A stretch of 64,000 nucleotides of DNA from an uncultured Bacilli bacterium (GTDB taxonomy: Bacteria > Bacillota_I > Bacilli_A > RF39 > UBA660), in contig CANQSQ010000004.1 of NCBI GenBank assembly GCA_947626565.1, positions 1 to 64,000 of the forward strand, read 5' to 3'. Of this stretch, positions 6,758 through 16,325 are shown piece after piece. A program made the translations under genes and the position numbers. Numbering within the stretch: the first letter of the stretch is position 1; each line of letters opens with the position of its first letter. Under the pieces are notes generated by a model. That model had not been told where the DNA came from. It saw nothing but the letters and a program-made list of their open reading frames with translations, and searched no databases.

Positions 6758-8986
6758 ATGGCAAAAATTATCTTAAATATAGGTGGTATGAGTTGTAGTG
6801 CTTGTTCTACCGGCTTAGAAAAATATTTAAATAAACAAGAAGGTATTATTAACGCTAATGTCAATTTAGTATTAGCTCAAGCTTCTATTGAATATGATTC
6901 TAAATTAACTGTAAGTGATTTAGAGCGTTTTGTTAAGGAAGCTGGCTTTGAAAGTTTAGGCATCTATTCTGAAAAAAATATCTCCCAAAAAACTGAGTCA
7001 AAAAAAGCTCTTGTCTTTTTTGGTATCCTTGCTTTTTTCATTTTATATATTTCTATGGCTCATATGAGTAATCTACCCAGTCTTCCATACCTTGATATGA
7101 TGCATTATCCTCTTAATTATGCCCTTTGTCTTTTACTATTAGTTCTTCCTTTTTTTATTTATGGCTTTTCTATTTTTAAAAGTGGTCTTAAAAATGCCCT
7201 ACATAAAACACCTAATATGGATACCTTAGTTTCTCTAGGTGTTATGGCTTCTTTTATTTATAGTCTTTATAGTTTATTTATGCTTCTAAAAGGACATTCT
7301 TCTTATGTTACTTCTTTATATTTTGAATCTTGTGCTTTAATAATTTATTTTTTGAAAGTAGGGCGCTTTATTGATTATAAATCAAAAGAAAAAACTAAAG
7401 AAGCTTTAAAAGAATTAGTCCAAATTACACCTAAAACAGCTCTTTTAAAAACCAAAGATTCTGAAAAAGAAGTAACTATCGATGAAGTTAAACCTCAAGA
7501 TATTTTAATCTGTAAACCTGGTATGAAAGTTGCGGTTGATGGAACCATTACTAAAGGAACAGCTTACTTTGATGAGGCCTTTATTACTGGTGAATCAAAA
7601 CCTAGTAAAAAAAGTGTTTCTAATAAAGTTATAGCCGGTAGTATTAATCTCGATGGCTATATTGAATATTCAGCTGAAAGAATAGGGAAGGATTCAACTA
7701 TTTCCGAAATAGTTCATCTTGTTGTCGAAGCTACCAATACGAAAGCTCCTATCCAAAAATTAGCTGATAAAGTTAGTGGTTATTTTGTCCCAACTATTAT
7801 TATCATCGCTTGTCTTACTTTTATAGGTTATGTACTATTTGGTTTTCAACTTAATGAAGCTCTAACTTCTTTTGTCACCGTCTTAGTAGTTGCCTGCCCA
7901 TGTGCCTTAGGTCTTGCTACTCCACTAGCTATTGTTGTCAGCGAAGGTGTCTGTGCTAAAAATGGTATTTTAGTTAAAAATAGTTCCATTATCGAAGAAG
8001 CTACCAATATTTCTAATGTAGTTTTTGATAAGACAGGTACTCTTACTTATGGTAAACTTCAAATAGCTAAAATAATTAATTATTCTGATGAGAATGAAGA
8101 AGACTTACTAACTTTAATTGCTTCCTTAGAAGCTAAGTCAACTCATCCTATTGCAACAGCTTTTGCTAATTATACAAAAGAGCATAAATTATCCCTACAA
8201 GAAGTAACTAATTTTAAAAATATTCCAGGAATTGGTCTTCAAGGTACTATCAATAAGCAAAAAGTATATGCCGGTAGTTATAAATTTTGTGTTAAATTAA
8301 AAGTCTTTTTAGCCGATGATGATCAAGTCATTGCTGATGAATTAGAAAACTTAAATTATAGTTTAGTCTACTTAATAGTTGATAATAAAATAAAAGCTTT
8401 AGTTGGTATCAAAGATACTATTAGAGATAATGCCAAAAAAGCTATCAAAAAATTAGAAAATGAGCGAATTAAAGTTGGCTTACTAACAGGAGATAATGAA
8501 ACCAATGCTAAATTAATTGGTCATAAATTAGGTATTACTATGGTTATTTCTGATGTTTTACCTCAAGAAAAAACCGAAGCTATTAAAGAACTTCTTGCCA
8601 AAAATAAAAAAGTTATGATGGTAGGGGATGGTATCAATGATGCACCTTCTCTTGCTACGGCTACTATTGGTGTCAGCTTTAATAGTGCTACAGATATAGC
8701 CGCTGATTCTTCTGATATTATTTTAATGAATGATAACTTAGAAAAAATACCCGACTTCCTTACTATCAGTAAGAAAACTTTAAAAATTATTAAACAAAAT
8801 CTTTTTTGGGCTTTCTTCTATAATATTTGTATGTTACCACTAGCTATTGGTTTATTTAAACCTTTAGGTCTAAGTATGAATCCTATGTTTGGTAGTTTGG
8901 CCATGACATTTAGTAGTTTAACTGTTGTTTTAAATTCTCTAAGAATTAAAAAATGGCAACCTAGAAAGAAAAAGAGGCGACAATAA
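6758..8986 (+). CDS. copA: Copper-exporting P1B-type ATPase
   Basis: 742 residues with one N-terminal heavy-metal-associated domain (GGMSCSAC, a CxxC site near residue 12) followed by transmembrane helices. The A-domain TGES motif is at about residue 275, the transmembrane CPC metal site near 379-381, the phosphorylated Asp in DKTGTLT near 424, and GDGINDAPSL precedes the last two helices. CPC with CsoR control indicates Cu(I) export rather than Zn/Cd. The stop codon overlaps the next ATG (TAATG), so ttcA is coupled to it. Confidence 0.9.
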   Translation: MAKIILNIGGMSCSACSTGLEKYLNKQEGIINANVNLVLAQASIEYDSKLTVSDLERFVKEAGFESLGIYSEKNISQKTESKKALVFFGILAFFILYISMAHMSNLPSLPYLDMMHYPLNYALCLLLLVLPFFIYGFSIFKSGLKNALHKTPNMDTLVSLGVMASFIYSLYSLFMLLKGHSSYVTSLYFESCALIIYFLKVGRFIDYKSKEKTKEALKELVQITPKTALLKTKDSEKEVTIDEVKPQDILICKPGMKVAVDGTITKGTAYFDEAFITGESKPSKKSVSNKVIAGSINLDGYIEYSAERIGKDSTISEIVHLVVEATNTKAPIQKLADKVSGYFVPTIIIIACLTFIGYVLFGFQLNEALTSFVTVLVVACPCALGLATPLAIVVSEGVCAKNGILVKNSSIIEEATNISNVVFDKTGTLTYGKLQIAKIINYSDENEEDLLTLIASLEAKSTHPIATAFANYTKEHKLSLQEVTNFKNIPGIGLQGTINKQKVYAGSYKFCVKLKVFLADDDQVIADELENLNYSLVYLIVDNKIKALVGIKDTIRDNAKKAIKKLENERIKVGLLTGDNETNAKLIGHKLGITMVISDVLPQEKTEAIKELLAKNKKVMMVGDGINDAPSLATATIGVSFNSATDIAADSSDIILMNDNLEKIPDFLTISKKTLKIIKQNLFWAFFYNICMLPLAIGLFKPLGLSMNPMFGSLAMTFSSLTVVLNSLRIKKWQPRKKKRRQ

Positions 8987-9822
8987 TGGAAAAGTATCAA
9001 GAAATTGAAAGAAGTATTATTAAAAAATTTCGTAAAGATATTTGGGCTAAATTTATTAAAGCTCTTCAAGAATACGAATTAATTGCGGAAAATGATAATA
9101 TAATGGTATGTATTAGTGGTGGCAAAGATTCTTTTCTTTTAGCTAAATTAATTCAAGAAGTTATTCGTCATGGCAAAATCAACTTTACGGCTCATTACGT
9201 TGTAATGGACCCTGGTTATACTGAAGAAAATCGTCATTTAATTGAAGAAAATGCTAAACTATTAAACATTCCTATCGAAATATTCGAAAGTGATATTTTT
9301 AATGTTGTTACTAATGTTTCTAGAAGTCCTTGTTATTTATGTGCTAGAATGCGTCGTGGCTGTTTATACAACAAGGCTCAAGAATTAGGTTGTAATAAAA
9401 TTGCTTTAGGTCATCATTTTGATGATGTTATTGAAACAACTCTTTTATCATTATTCTATGGAGCAGAAATAAAAACCATGATGCCTAAACTTCATAGTGA
9501 AAATTTTGCTGGTTTAGAATTAATTCGTCCTCTTTATCTTATTAAAGAAGAAGATATCTTAGCTTGGCAAAAATTTAATAATTTAACTTTCTTAAATTGT
9601 GCTTGTAAATTTACGGAAAAAACTGCTACTGTGCAAGATGAAAGCAAAAGACTTATCATGAAAAATTTAATTAAAGATCTTCGTCACCAAAATAAAAATG
9701 TTGATTATAATATTTTTAAAGCTCTAGATAATATTAATTTAAATTGCGTTTTAGGAACCAAAGATAATAGAGAATATCATTCTTTTTTAGAAAATTATTC
9801 TAAAAAAACAGACAAACAATAA
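8986..9822 (+). CDS. ttcA: TtcA-like PP-loop tRNA thiolation protein
   Basis: A 278-residue PP-loop ATPase with SGGKDS (residues 42-47), a CYLCARMRRG cysteine pair and ALGHHFDDVIETTLL. This set of motifs is typical of TtcA, the Fe-S enzyme making 2-thiocytidine in tRNA, and of close TtcA/TilS relatives. A further 'NCACKF' could supply additional cluster ligands. It overlaps copA by one base. Copper damages exposed Fe-S clusters, so co-expression with copA could be protective, but this is only an inference. The exact tRNA target cannot be read from sequence. Confidence 0.75.
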   Translation: MEKYQEIERSIIKKFRKDIWAKFIKALQEYELIAENDNIMVCISGGKDSFLLAKLIQEVIRHGKINFTAHYVVMDPGYTEENRHLIEENAKLLNIPIEIFESDIFNVVTNVSRSPCYLCARMRRGCLYNKAQELGCNKIALGHHFDDVIETTLLSLFYGAEIKTMMPKLHSENFAGLELIRPLYLIKEEDILAWQKFNNLTFLNCACKFTEKTATVQDESKRLIMKNLIKDLRHQNKNVDYNIFKALDNINLNCVLGTKDNREYHSFLENYSKKTDKQ

Positions 9823-9941
9823 CTTTTTGTAATCTACTATAATACATATAAAGGAAAAATATGGTTTTTTAGGCAATTTAATAGCCAAATTATAATAAAT
9901 ATAGTATAATGTAAGTAATAAAAATTTATAGGAGTGATTTT

Positions 9942-12554
9942 ATGAAAACTTTGCCACTTAGTGGAAAAATTATTACAACTATAGTAGCAACTTCAACCAT
10001 CATTGCGACACCTATTGTTGTAAATCAGACTGGTCTTTTAAAGACCAATAGCCCCCAAGAAAAAACTATCATAAGTAATAATCAAACTAAGAAGACAACT
10101 CAAAGTGATAAGACTGATTTAAAAGTCAAAGTAGCAACTATCGAAGAGGTCACTAATCAAGTAGCTACTAACACCAGTACTTATCAAACTACTAATCCTT
10201 CTGAACCTGTTTTAGAAAAGGAAGAAGCTAATTTAGAAGTTCAACCAGAACCAGCTACCGAAGATAAAAACCAAATTGTAGACGGAACTTCAGCTGATCA
10301 AATGGCTGTAACACCAAATCCTGAAAAAGAAACTTCTCCTAAACCAGAAATTAAAGAACCAGCACCTAGTAAGGAAAAAGAAGTTGTTCCAAACTTCCCA
10401 CCAATTAAAGACTGGACTAGTGAGGATAAAGTAGTAGTTCCTCAATTTACACCTACACCTGAGGTATCAGAAGAAAAGACTAAACCTGAAGATTCAAAAC
10501 AAGAAGTCGAAGAACCAAAAGAAAATGATAAAAATATACCGGAAAAAGAAGAAGTAAAAGAACCTGAAGAAAATGACAACGTTACCGACAAGAAAGACCA
10601 AATAGAAGATACAACAGAGCCTGAAGATACTCCAAAGGTTGAAGAAAAGGAAGAAGCAACTGAGCCCGAAACTAAAAAAGAGGAAGTTGAAGAATCAAAA
10701 CCTGAAATTAAACCAGAACCAACTCCTGAAGATAAAAACCAAATTGTAGACGGAACTTCAGCTGACCAAATGACTGTAACACCAAATCCTGAAAAAGAAG
10801 CTTCTCCTAAACCAGAAATTAAAGAACCAGCACCTAGTAAGGAAAAAGAAGTTGTTCCAAACTTCCCACCAATTAAAGACTGGACTAGTGAGGATAAAGT
10901 AGTAGTTCCTCAATTTACACCTACACCTGAGGTATCAGAAGAAAAGACTAAACCTGAAGATTCAAAACAAGAAGTCGAAGAACCAAAAGAAAATGATAAA
11001 AATATACCGGAAAAAGAAGAAGTAAAAGAACCTGAAGAAAATGACAATGTTACCGACAAGAAAGACTCAATAGAAGATACAACAGAGCCTGAAGAAAAGA
11101 AAGAAGCAACAGAGCCTGAAACTAAAGATGAAGAAAAACAACCCGAAACTGAATTAGAACCAACTCTTCCTGAATTTCCAAATAATAAGGAAGAACAATC
11201 AGAAAGTCATCCTCAATTACCAACTTTACCTGAAGTAGCTGAAGGTGACCAAGAACTAACTCCACCAGAAGTAAATGAACAAGTTCAATCACAAACACCT
11301 CAAACTTCTGCCCCTCAAGTTGAAGAACCATCTCAAGAAGAACTTATTGCTTTAGTAAATGATGCTGTTAAGAAAACGCAAGCAAGTAGAAGTGTTTACT
11401 TTTCCGTTGTTAGAAAAGGTATATACCCTGGTAATTACTATATAAAATATAATAAAGATCAAAATAGAAGATATTACAAAGATAAAGACAGTGGTATTGA
11501 AGGATATCAAGAAGGTTATAGTGATCGTTATGTTGAAGGTCTAAAGATTCCATCTCGTTATTATTATCAAAATAGATGGTCACGTAAAGATGCATCAAGT
11601 GCTTGGGAAGAACAACCAGCTTTATATTCAACCTTTGGTTTAAGTGATTTAACTTTCCTTAAAAATATTACTAAAGTTACGAAGATAAAAAATACTTACT
11701 TTGACACTTACGAAGTAACAATTCCTCAAGAAACAGCTAATTTACAAGCTGAAAACAATCTTAATACACCTAATATGTTCAAGAGTGACATAACTATTGA
11801 TATAAGTGTAAATAGAGATAATTATATTGTTTTATTCTTAGCTAATTGGAAAAAAGATGTCTTAAATACTGATAAACCTGAAACCTTTATTGAACTTCAT
11901 TTAGGAGATTTCAATGCTACTAATGTTGAACGTCCAAAAGACTTAGATGTTGAACTACATGATTACCAACCACGTGATACATTTACCGAAACTAAGAAAT
12001 TAGAAATTAAAAATCAAATTACAAAAGCTTATCAAAATACCATTGCTGCAAATAGTCTAACTTTTGAACAATATGGTGAAAAAGTAATGTATGATAAAGC
12101 CCATAATACAGCTTTATATGAAAATAGTAACAGTTACACTTACTATAAAGGAACTGACAATATGTACCTTGATTATGACTTTGTAACTCCAGCTTATCAT
12201 CAAGAAAGTTGGACTAAAGATAAAGCAACTAATACTTGGACTAAAAATGTTACTAAGCATAAAACTTTTACTCCTCAAGAATTATTCTTCCTAAATGCTA
12301 TATTTACTGTAAATAGTCAAGAACATAATAATGACTTACATACTTACAATATTACTATTCTTAAGTATTATGCTAATTTAGCTTATAGCCACGTTTATGG
12401 AGTAAGTGATAAATTTACTAATGACATTACCATGGATGTTACTATCGATGATAATGGCTATGTTCGAGCTTTAAAATCTGATTTTGGTGTAGACTTAGTT
12501 CTTACTAATATTGAAAATACTATAGTTAATAAACCTGAAGATTTAATTAGCTAA
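9942..12554 (+). CDS. Secreted surface protein with Pro/Glu/Lys-rich repeat region and two C-terminal repeats
   Basis: 870 residues. A signal peptide (about residues 1-30, basic then hydrophobic, no lipobox Cys) is followed by an acidic, proline-rich stalk to about residue 465. The stalk contains a 122-residue segment repeated almost exactly. The C-terminal half holds two divergent copies of a roughly 190-residue domain rich in Tyr, Asn and beta pattern. These begin near 'ALVNDAVKKTQASRSVYF' and 'IKNQITKAYQNTIAANSLTF' and each contains a D-I-T-[IM]-D element; a LolA/LppX-like beta fold is possible. No LPXTG or transmembrane anchor is visible, so attachment is unclear. TATAAT at 9905-9910 is a likely -10. 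Confidence 0.7.
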   Translation: MKTLPLSGKIITTIVATSTIIATPIVVNQTGLLKTNSPQEKTIISNNQTKKTTQSDKTDLKVKVATIEEVTNQVATNTSTYQTTNPSEPVLEKEEANLEVQPEPATEDKNQIVDGTSADQMAVTPNPEKETSPKPEIKEPAPSKEKEVVPNFPPIKDWTSEDKVVVPQFTPTPEVSEEKTKPEDSKQEVEEPKENDKNIPEKEEVKEPEENDNVTDKKDQIEDTTEPEDTPKVEEKEEATEPETKKEEVEESKPEIKPEPTPEDKNQIVDGTSADQMTVTPNPEKEASPKPEIKEPAPSKEKEVVPNFPPIKDWTSEDKVVVPQFTPTPEVSEEKTKPEDSKQEVEEPKENDKNIPEKEEVKEPEENDNVTDKKDSIEDTTEPEEKKEATEPETKDEEKQPETELEPTLPEFPNNKEEQSESHPQLPTLPEVAEGDQELTPPEVNEQVQSQTPQTSAPQVEEPSQEELIALVNDAVKKTQASRSVYFSVVRKGIYPGNYYIKYNKDQNRRYYKDKDSGIEGYQEGYSDRYVEGLKIPSRYYYQNRWSRKDASSAWEEQPALYSTFGLSDLTFLKNITKVTKIKNTYFDTYEVTIPQETANLQAENNLNTPNMFKSDITIDISVNRDNYIVLFLANWKKDVLNTDKPETFIELHLGDFNATNVERPKDLDVELHDYQPRDTFTETKKLEIKNQITKAYQNTIAANSLTFEQYGEKVMYDKAHNTALYENSNSYTYYKGTDNMYLDYDFVTPAYHQESWTKDKATNTWTKNVTKHKTFTPQELFFLNAIFTVNSQEHNNDLHTYNITILKYYANLAYSHVYGVSDKFTNDITMDVTIDDNGYVRALKSDFGVDLVLTNIENTIVNKPEDLIS
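10261..11095 (+). repeat. Near-identical 367-bp direct repeat inside the surface-protein gene
   Basis: Bases 10261-10627 recur at 10729-11095, an offset of 468 bases (156 codons). By eye only about six bases differ. Both copies stay in frame and encode the same Pro/Glu/Lys-rich stalk segment. Such a close repeat could expand or contract by recombination. Confidence 0.9.
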
Positions 12555-12562
12555 TACAACTA

Positions 12563-12620
12563 AAAACTAGTATAAATTTGCTAATCCTTATAAGGACAAC
12601 AAATTATATACTAGTTTTTT
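12563..12620 (+). terminator. Long terminator hairpin after the surface-protein gene
   Basis: AAAACTAGTATA (from 12563) pairs with TATACTAGTTTT, and inner AATTTG/CAAATT and CCTTATAAGG elements extend the structure. A T run ends at 12620. The symmetric A/T flanks mean it might also act on the minus strand. Confidence 0.8.
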
Positions 12621-12627
12621 CTTGCAC

Positions 12628-12656
12628 AAAAAAGGAAAATCTTAATATGATTTTCC
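12628..12656 (-). terminator. proS terminator
   Basis: On the minus strand GGAAAATC (12656-12649) pairs with GATTTTCC (12641-12634), followed by six T residues. The hairpin overlaps the proS stop codon. Confidence 0.75.
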
Positions 12657-14084
12657 CCACATTACCACATGTTTAGCTTTCTTACCACAGCAAACACATT
12701 TATCCGTAATTTTCTTTTCCTTCTCTAAAATACATCTTGAACCCATTCCTTTAGTTTTATCTTTAATTTCATCTTCACAATTGCTATCTCCACACCACAT
12801 TGCTTTAATAAAACCAATTTTTTCTGCACTGATTTGTTGCATTTCTTCCAAATTTTTAGCTTCATAAATGTGTTCATCTAAAAATTGTTTAGCTGTAGCA
12901 TACATATTTTTTTGAATATCTTCTAAAATCTCTGGTAACTTCTTAAGTATTTCATCTCTTTTAACCACCATCTTTTCGCCTGTATCACGTCTTACTACAA
13001 CGACTTGACCTTTTTCAATATCTTTAGGTCCAATTTCAATTCTTGTAGGAATACCTAACATTTCTTGTTCTGCAAATTTAAAGCCTGGTGTTTTATCACT
13101 TTTATCTATTTCAACTCTTAGACCACTATCTTTTAAATCTCTAAATAACTTATCAGCTTCTTCTAAAACTCCTTCTTTGTAATCAGCAATTGGAATAATT
13201 CTTGCTTGTTTTGGAGCAATTCTTGGTGGTAAAACTAAACCATTATCATCACCGTGAACCATGATAATAGCTCCAATAATTCTCGTTGATAAGCCCCATG
13301 ATGTTTCATAAGCACTATGCCAGTTATTTTCTTTATCCAAATACTTAATATCGAAAGCATCAGCAAAACCATGTCCAAAATAATGACTTGTTCCTGATTG
13401 TAAGGCCTTTCCATCATGCATCATTGCCTCAATCGTATAAGTATCTTCTGCTCCAGCAAATTTTTCACTTTCTGTCTTCTTGCCACATATTAAAGGTATT
13501 GCTAAATCTTCTGTTACAAAATCATAATAGACTTTAAACATCATTTCACAACGTTCACGAGCTTCTTCATCAGTAGCATGTAAAGTATGACCTTCTTGCC
13601 ATAAAAATTCTCTGGAACGTAAAAAAGGTCTTGTTGTTTTCTCCCAACGTAATACAGAATTCCATTGATTCCAAACTAAAGGTAAATCTCTATATGATTT
13701 AACCATTTTTTGCCATAAATCACAAAATAAAGTTTCACTAGTTGGACGAATACAAAATCTTTCTTCTAATTCCTCTAAACCTCCATGAGTAACCCATGCT
13801 ACTTCAGGAGCAAAACCTTCTATATGATCTTTTTCTTTTTGTAATAAACTCTCAGGTATTAAAACTGGTAAATATACATTTTCTACACCCGTTTCTTTAA
13901 ACCTTTTATCTAAATCATTTTTTATATTCTCCCAAATTGCATATCCATTCGGCAAATAATTTAAACAGCCTTTAACATTAGAATAATCACAAAGTTTAGC
14001 TTCTCTTACAACATCCGTGTACCATTTCGCAAAGTCATCACTGCGAGCTGTAATTTTTTCCACTAATTTTTTCTCATTTGCCAT
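12642..14084 (-). CDS. proS: Prolyl-tRNA synthetase, archaeal/eukaryotic-like type
   Basis: 480 residues, the length of the short class II ProRS (ProS type 3), which lacks the editing insertion of the long bacterial form. The core 'RPTSETLFCDLWQKMVKSYRDLPL' and 'REFLWQEGHTLH' motifs are present. The C-terminal zinc cluster is visible as 'CGDSNCEDE', 'GSRCIL' and 'KCVCCGKKAKHV', and the protein ends in Tyr as this family does. It charges tRNA-Pro. The gene stands alone on the minus strand, whereas in Bacillus proS sits next to polC. Confidence 0.93.
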   Translation of the reverse strand: MANEKKLVEKITARSDDFAKWYTDVVREAKLCDYSNVKGCLNYLPNGYAIWENIKNDLDKRFKETGVENVYLPVLIPESLLQKEKDHIEGFAPEVAWVTHGGLEELEERFCIRPTSETLFCDLWQKMVKSYRDLPLVWNQWNSVLRWEKTTRPFLRSREFLWQEGHTLHATDEEARERCEMMFKVYYDFVTEDLAIPLICGKKTESEKFAGAEDTYTIEAMMHDGKALQSGTSHYFGHGFADAFDIKYLDKENNWHSAYETSWGLSTRIIGAIIMVHGDDNGLVLPPRIAPKQARIIPIADYKEGVLEEADKLFRDLKDSGLRVEIDKSDKTPGFKFAEQEMLGIPTRIEIGPKDIEKGQVVVVRRDTGEKMVVKRDEILKKLPEILEDIQKNMYATAKQFLDEHIYEAKNLEEMQQISAEKIGFIKAMWCGDSNCEDEIKDKTKGMGSRCILEKEKKITDKCVCCGKKAKHVVMWGKSY

Positions 14085-14237
14085 AATAATCTCCTTTTTC
14101 TTTAAATATTTTAACTAATAGTATCATATTTTCCTTTTTAATTCAATCACTTCCACCATTTAAATATAAATAAAAAAAGCCCTTTAGAAAAAAGCATAAT
14201 TTAACTAAATTACCTATAGAATTAAATAGGTGAGTTT

Positions 14238-15311
14238 ATGCATAAAAGAAATATCTTATTTCCAATTATTTTTGTTTTTATTCTAAATCTTCTTTTTTAT
14301 CCAACCCATGTTAAGGCTTCAAGCAGTATTGTTATGGATTTAGACTCTAAACGTATTCTTTATTCTAAAGATATAAATTCTAAGCAATTAATTGCTTCTA
14401 CCACTAAAATTATGACTGCTGTTATAGCTCTAGAAAATCTTTCTTTAACCCAAGAAATAACTATTGGTGAAGAAGTTATTAAAATGTATGGAACTAGTAT
14501 TTATCTAGAAGTAGGGGAGAAAATGACTGTTAAAGATTTACTATATGGCCTTCTCTTACGAAGTGGTAATGATGCTGCCGTCGTTTTAGCTAAAGCTGTG
14601 GCGGGAAATGAAGAATCCTTTGCTCAGTTAATGAACAAAAAAGCTCAAGCTATAGGTATGAAAAATACGACTTTTTCTAATTCTCATGGTCTAGATGATG
14701 AAACTAAAAACTATTCTACAGCCTATGACATGGCTCTCTTATCAGCCTATGCCTACCAAAATCCTACTTATCGTGAAATAGTTAAAACCAAAAAATATCG
14801 TACTAAAACAAAAAATAAATCTTATTTATGGTATAATCGCAATAAACTTTTATCAAGTTACGAATATTGTACTGGAGGTAAAAATGGCTATACCCCAAGT
14901 GCTGGCAAAACCCTTGTTACCACAGCCTCTAAAGATAATCTCAATTTAACGATAGTAACTCTTGATGATCCTAATGAATATGACACTCATGAATACTTAT
15001 ATAATAAAGCCTTCAAGAATTTTAAAAATTATGAACTAATTAGTAAAGATAATTTTTCTATTGATAAAAATTTCTATGAAGGTGATTGTTACTTAAAAAA
15101 TTCCTTTACTTATCCTTTAACTAAAAATGAATTAAAAAATATTAAAACTATTCTTACTATTGAAAATAAAAAATCACAAAATAAAATCATTGGTCAAATA
15201 AAAATATATTTAAAAGATACGCAAATTGGTGAATTAAACATTTATCGTCAACCCGAAAAAAAGAAGACCGATAGTCTTCTTACCAAATTTAAAAAATTAT
15301 TTATTAGCTAA
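14238..15311 (+). CDS. D-alanyl-D-alanine carboxypeptidase (DacF/PBP5 type)
   Basis: 357 residues with a signal peptide (about 1-27). The penicillin-binding motifs are S54-T-T-K57, S109-G-N111 and a third box reading GGKNGYT (KNG instead of the usual KTG). It should trim the terminal D-Ala from peptidoglycan stem peptides. The C-terminal domain is short and there is no clear amphipathic anchor. ACCTAT (14212-14217) can pair with ATAGGT (14226-14231), hiding part of the ribosome site, which may tune translation. The last 15 bases overlap the convergent metallophosphatase gene. Confidence 0.85.
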   Translation: MHKRNILFPIIFVFILNLLFYPTHVKASSSIVMDLDSKRILYSKDINSKQLIASTTKIMTAVIALENLSLTQEITIGEEVIKMYGTSIYLEVGEKMTVKDLLYGLLLRSGNDAAVVLAKAVAGNEESFAQLMNKKAQAIGMKNTTFSNSHGLDDETKNYSTAYDMALLSAYAYQNPTYREIVKTKKYRTKTKNKSYLWYNRNKLLSSYEYCTGGKNGYTPSAGKTLVTTASKDNLNLTIVTLDDPNEYDTHEYLYNKAFKNFKNYELISKDNFSIDKNFYEGDCYLKNSFTYPLTKNELKNIKTILTIENKKSQNKIIGQIKIYLKDTQIGELNIYRQPEKKKTDSLLTKFKKLFIS

Positions 15312-16214
15312 ACGATAGAAATTAATACTAGGATGACAAAATAATCTTACGCCTACAATCTTCGTTCCTAAACCTCCAGATACATATAAAGTACTATCTC
15401 CAATTTTATAATAAGGATTACTATACTTTAAACTACCACTTGTTCTAATTATAGAACCTAAGTAAGGAAATCTAATTTCACCATTATGTGAGTGACCAGC
15501 TAAAAATAAATCACTTGCATGTTTTTCCAACAATTTCTCAACACCATCACCTTCATGGACTAAAGAAATTGTATAAATATTAGAATTATATGTTTCTTGA
15601 TTAAAATAATTAAAAGTCTTTTCTATATCGTAATCACCTTTTAATATACTTGTAGTTCCAGTTAAAAGAATAGGTTCATTATTATCTTTATAAATTAAAT
15701 CATAATCATTATTTAAAATGGTAAAATTACTTTGATTCATAATCGTCGTAAAGTTTTCTCCATCTTCTTCTCCCATAATGGCATATTTTCCTAACGTGGT
15801 ATCAATCTTTTGGAGTATCTTTATTACTTTTTCTTGTTCCTTACTCGTTAACTTGTAATCTTCATCAATTAAATCACCTGTAAATAAAACAATATCTGGT
15901 TTTCTTTCATTAATCATCTTTACTGTTTTTTCTAACTCTGTACTTAAAAAAGTTGTTCCATAATGTAAATCACTAAAATGTACTATTTTAACTCCATTAA
16001 AAGTATCAGGAATCTTACTATTTACGATTCTTTTTTCATTAACAATTACTTGAGCCGTAGACACATATGTTGTATAGAAGAAAAAAATAGTCACTATAAC
16101 AGCTAATATAAAGATAATTTTAATCGTCAAAATAATTATCTTTTTTCTTTTTTCTTTATTTTCTTCCCTAAAAATTTCATCTTGTTTCTTGTGATTCATT
16201 TCTTCTCTTGTCAT
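15297..16214 (-). CDS. Membrane-anchored metallophosphatase (YkuE-like) with altered GNH motif
   Basis: 305 residues: a charged N terminus, one transmembrane helix (about 25-47), then a calcineurin-like phosphoesterase domain. Visible motifs are DLH (82-84), GD (113-114), LVHEGD and GHSHNGE. The usual GNH[DE] motif, which gives a metal-ligand Asn and the catalytic His, is replaced by GEED at 148-151. YkuE-type enzymes cleave phosphodiester or pyrophosphate bonds of lipid-linked substrates at the membrane. Activity here may be reduced or altered. GGTGAT precedes the ATG. Confidence 0.75.
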   Translation of the reverse strand: MTREEMNHKKQDEIFREENKEKRKKIIILTIKIIFILAVIVTIFFFYTTYVSTAQVIVNEKRIVNSKIPDTFNGVKIVHFSDLHYGTTFLSTELEKTVKMINERKPDIVLFTGDLIDEDYKLTSKEQEKVIKILQKIDTTLGKYAIMGEEDGENFTTIMNQSNFTILNNDYDLIYKDNNEPILLTGTTSILKGDYDIEKTFNYFNQETYNSNIYTISLVHEGDGVEKLLEKHASDLFLAGHSHNGEIRFPYLGSIIRTSGSLKYSNPYYKIGDSTLYVSGGLGTKIVGVRLFCHPSINFYRLANK

Positions 16215-16325
16215 AGTATCACCATCTTCATTTTAACAAAAAACCTAAAAACTTTCTACAATTTATAGTTAAAACCTTTTTATTTACATTTTAATTATGT
16301 TAAAATAAAGGAGGTGAAGATTTTT

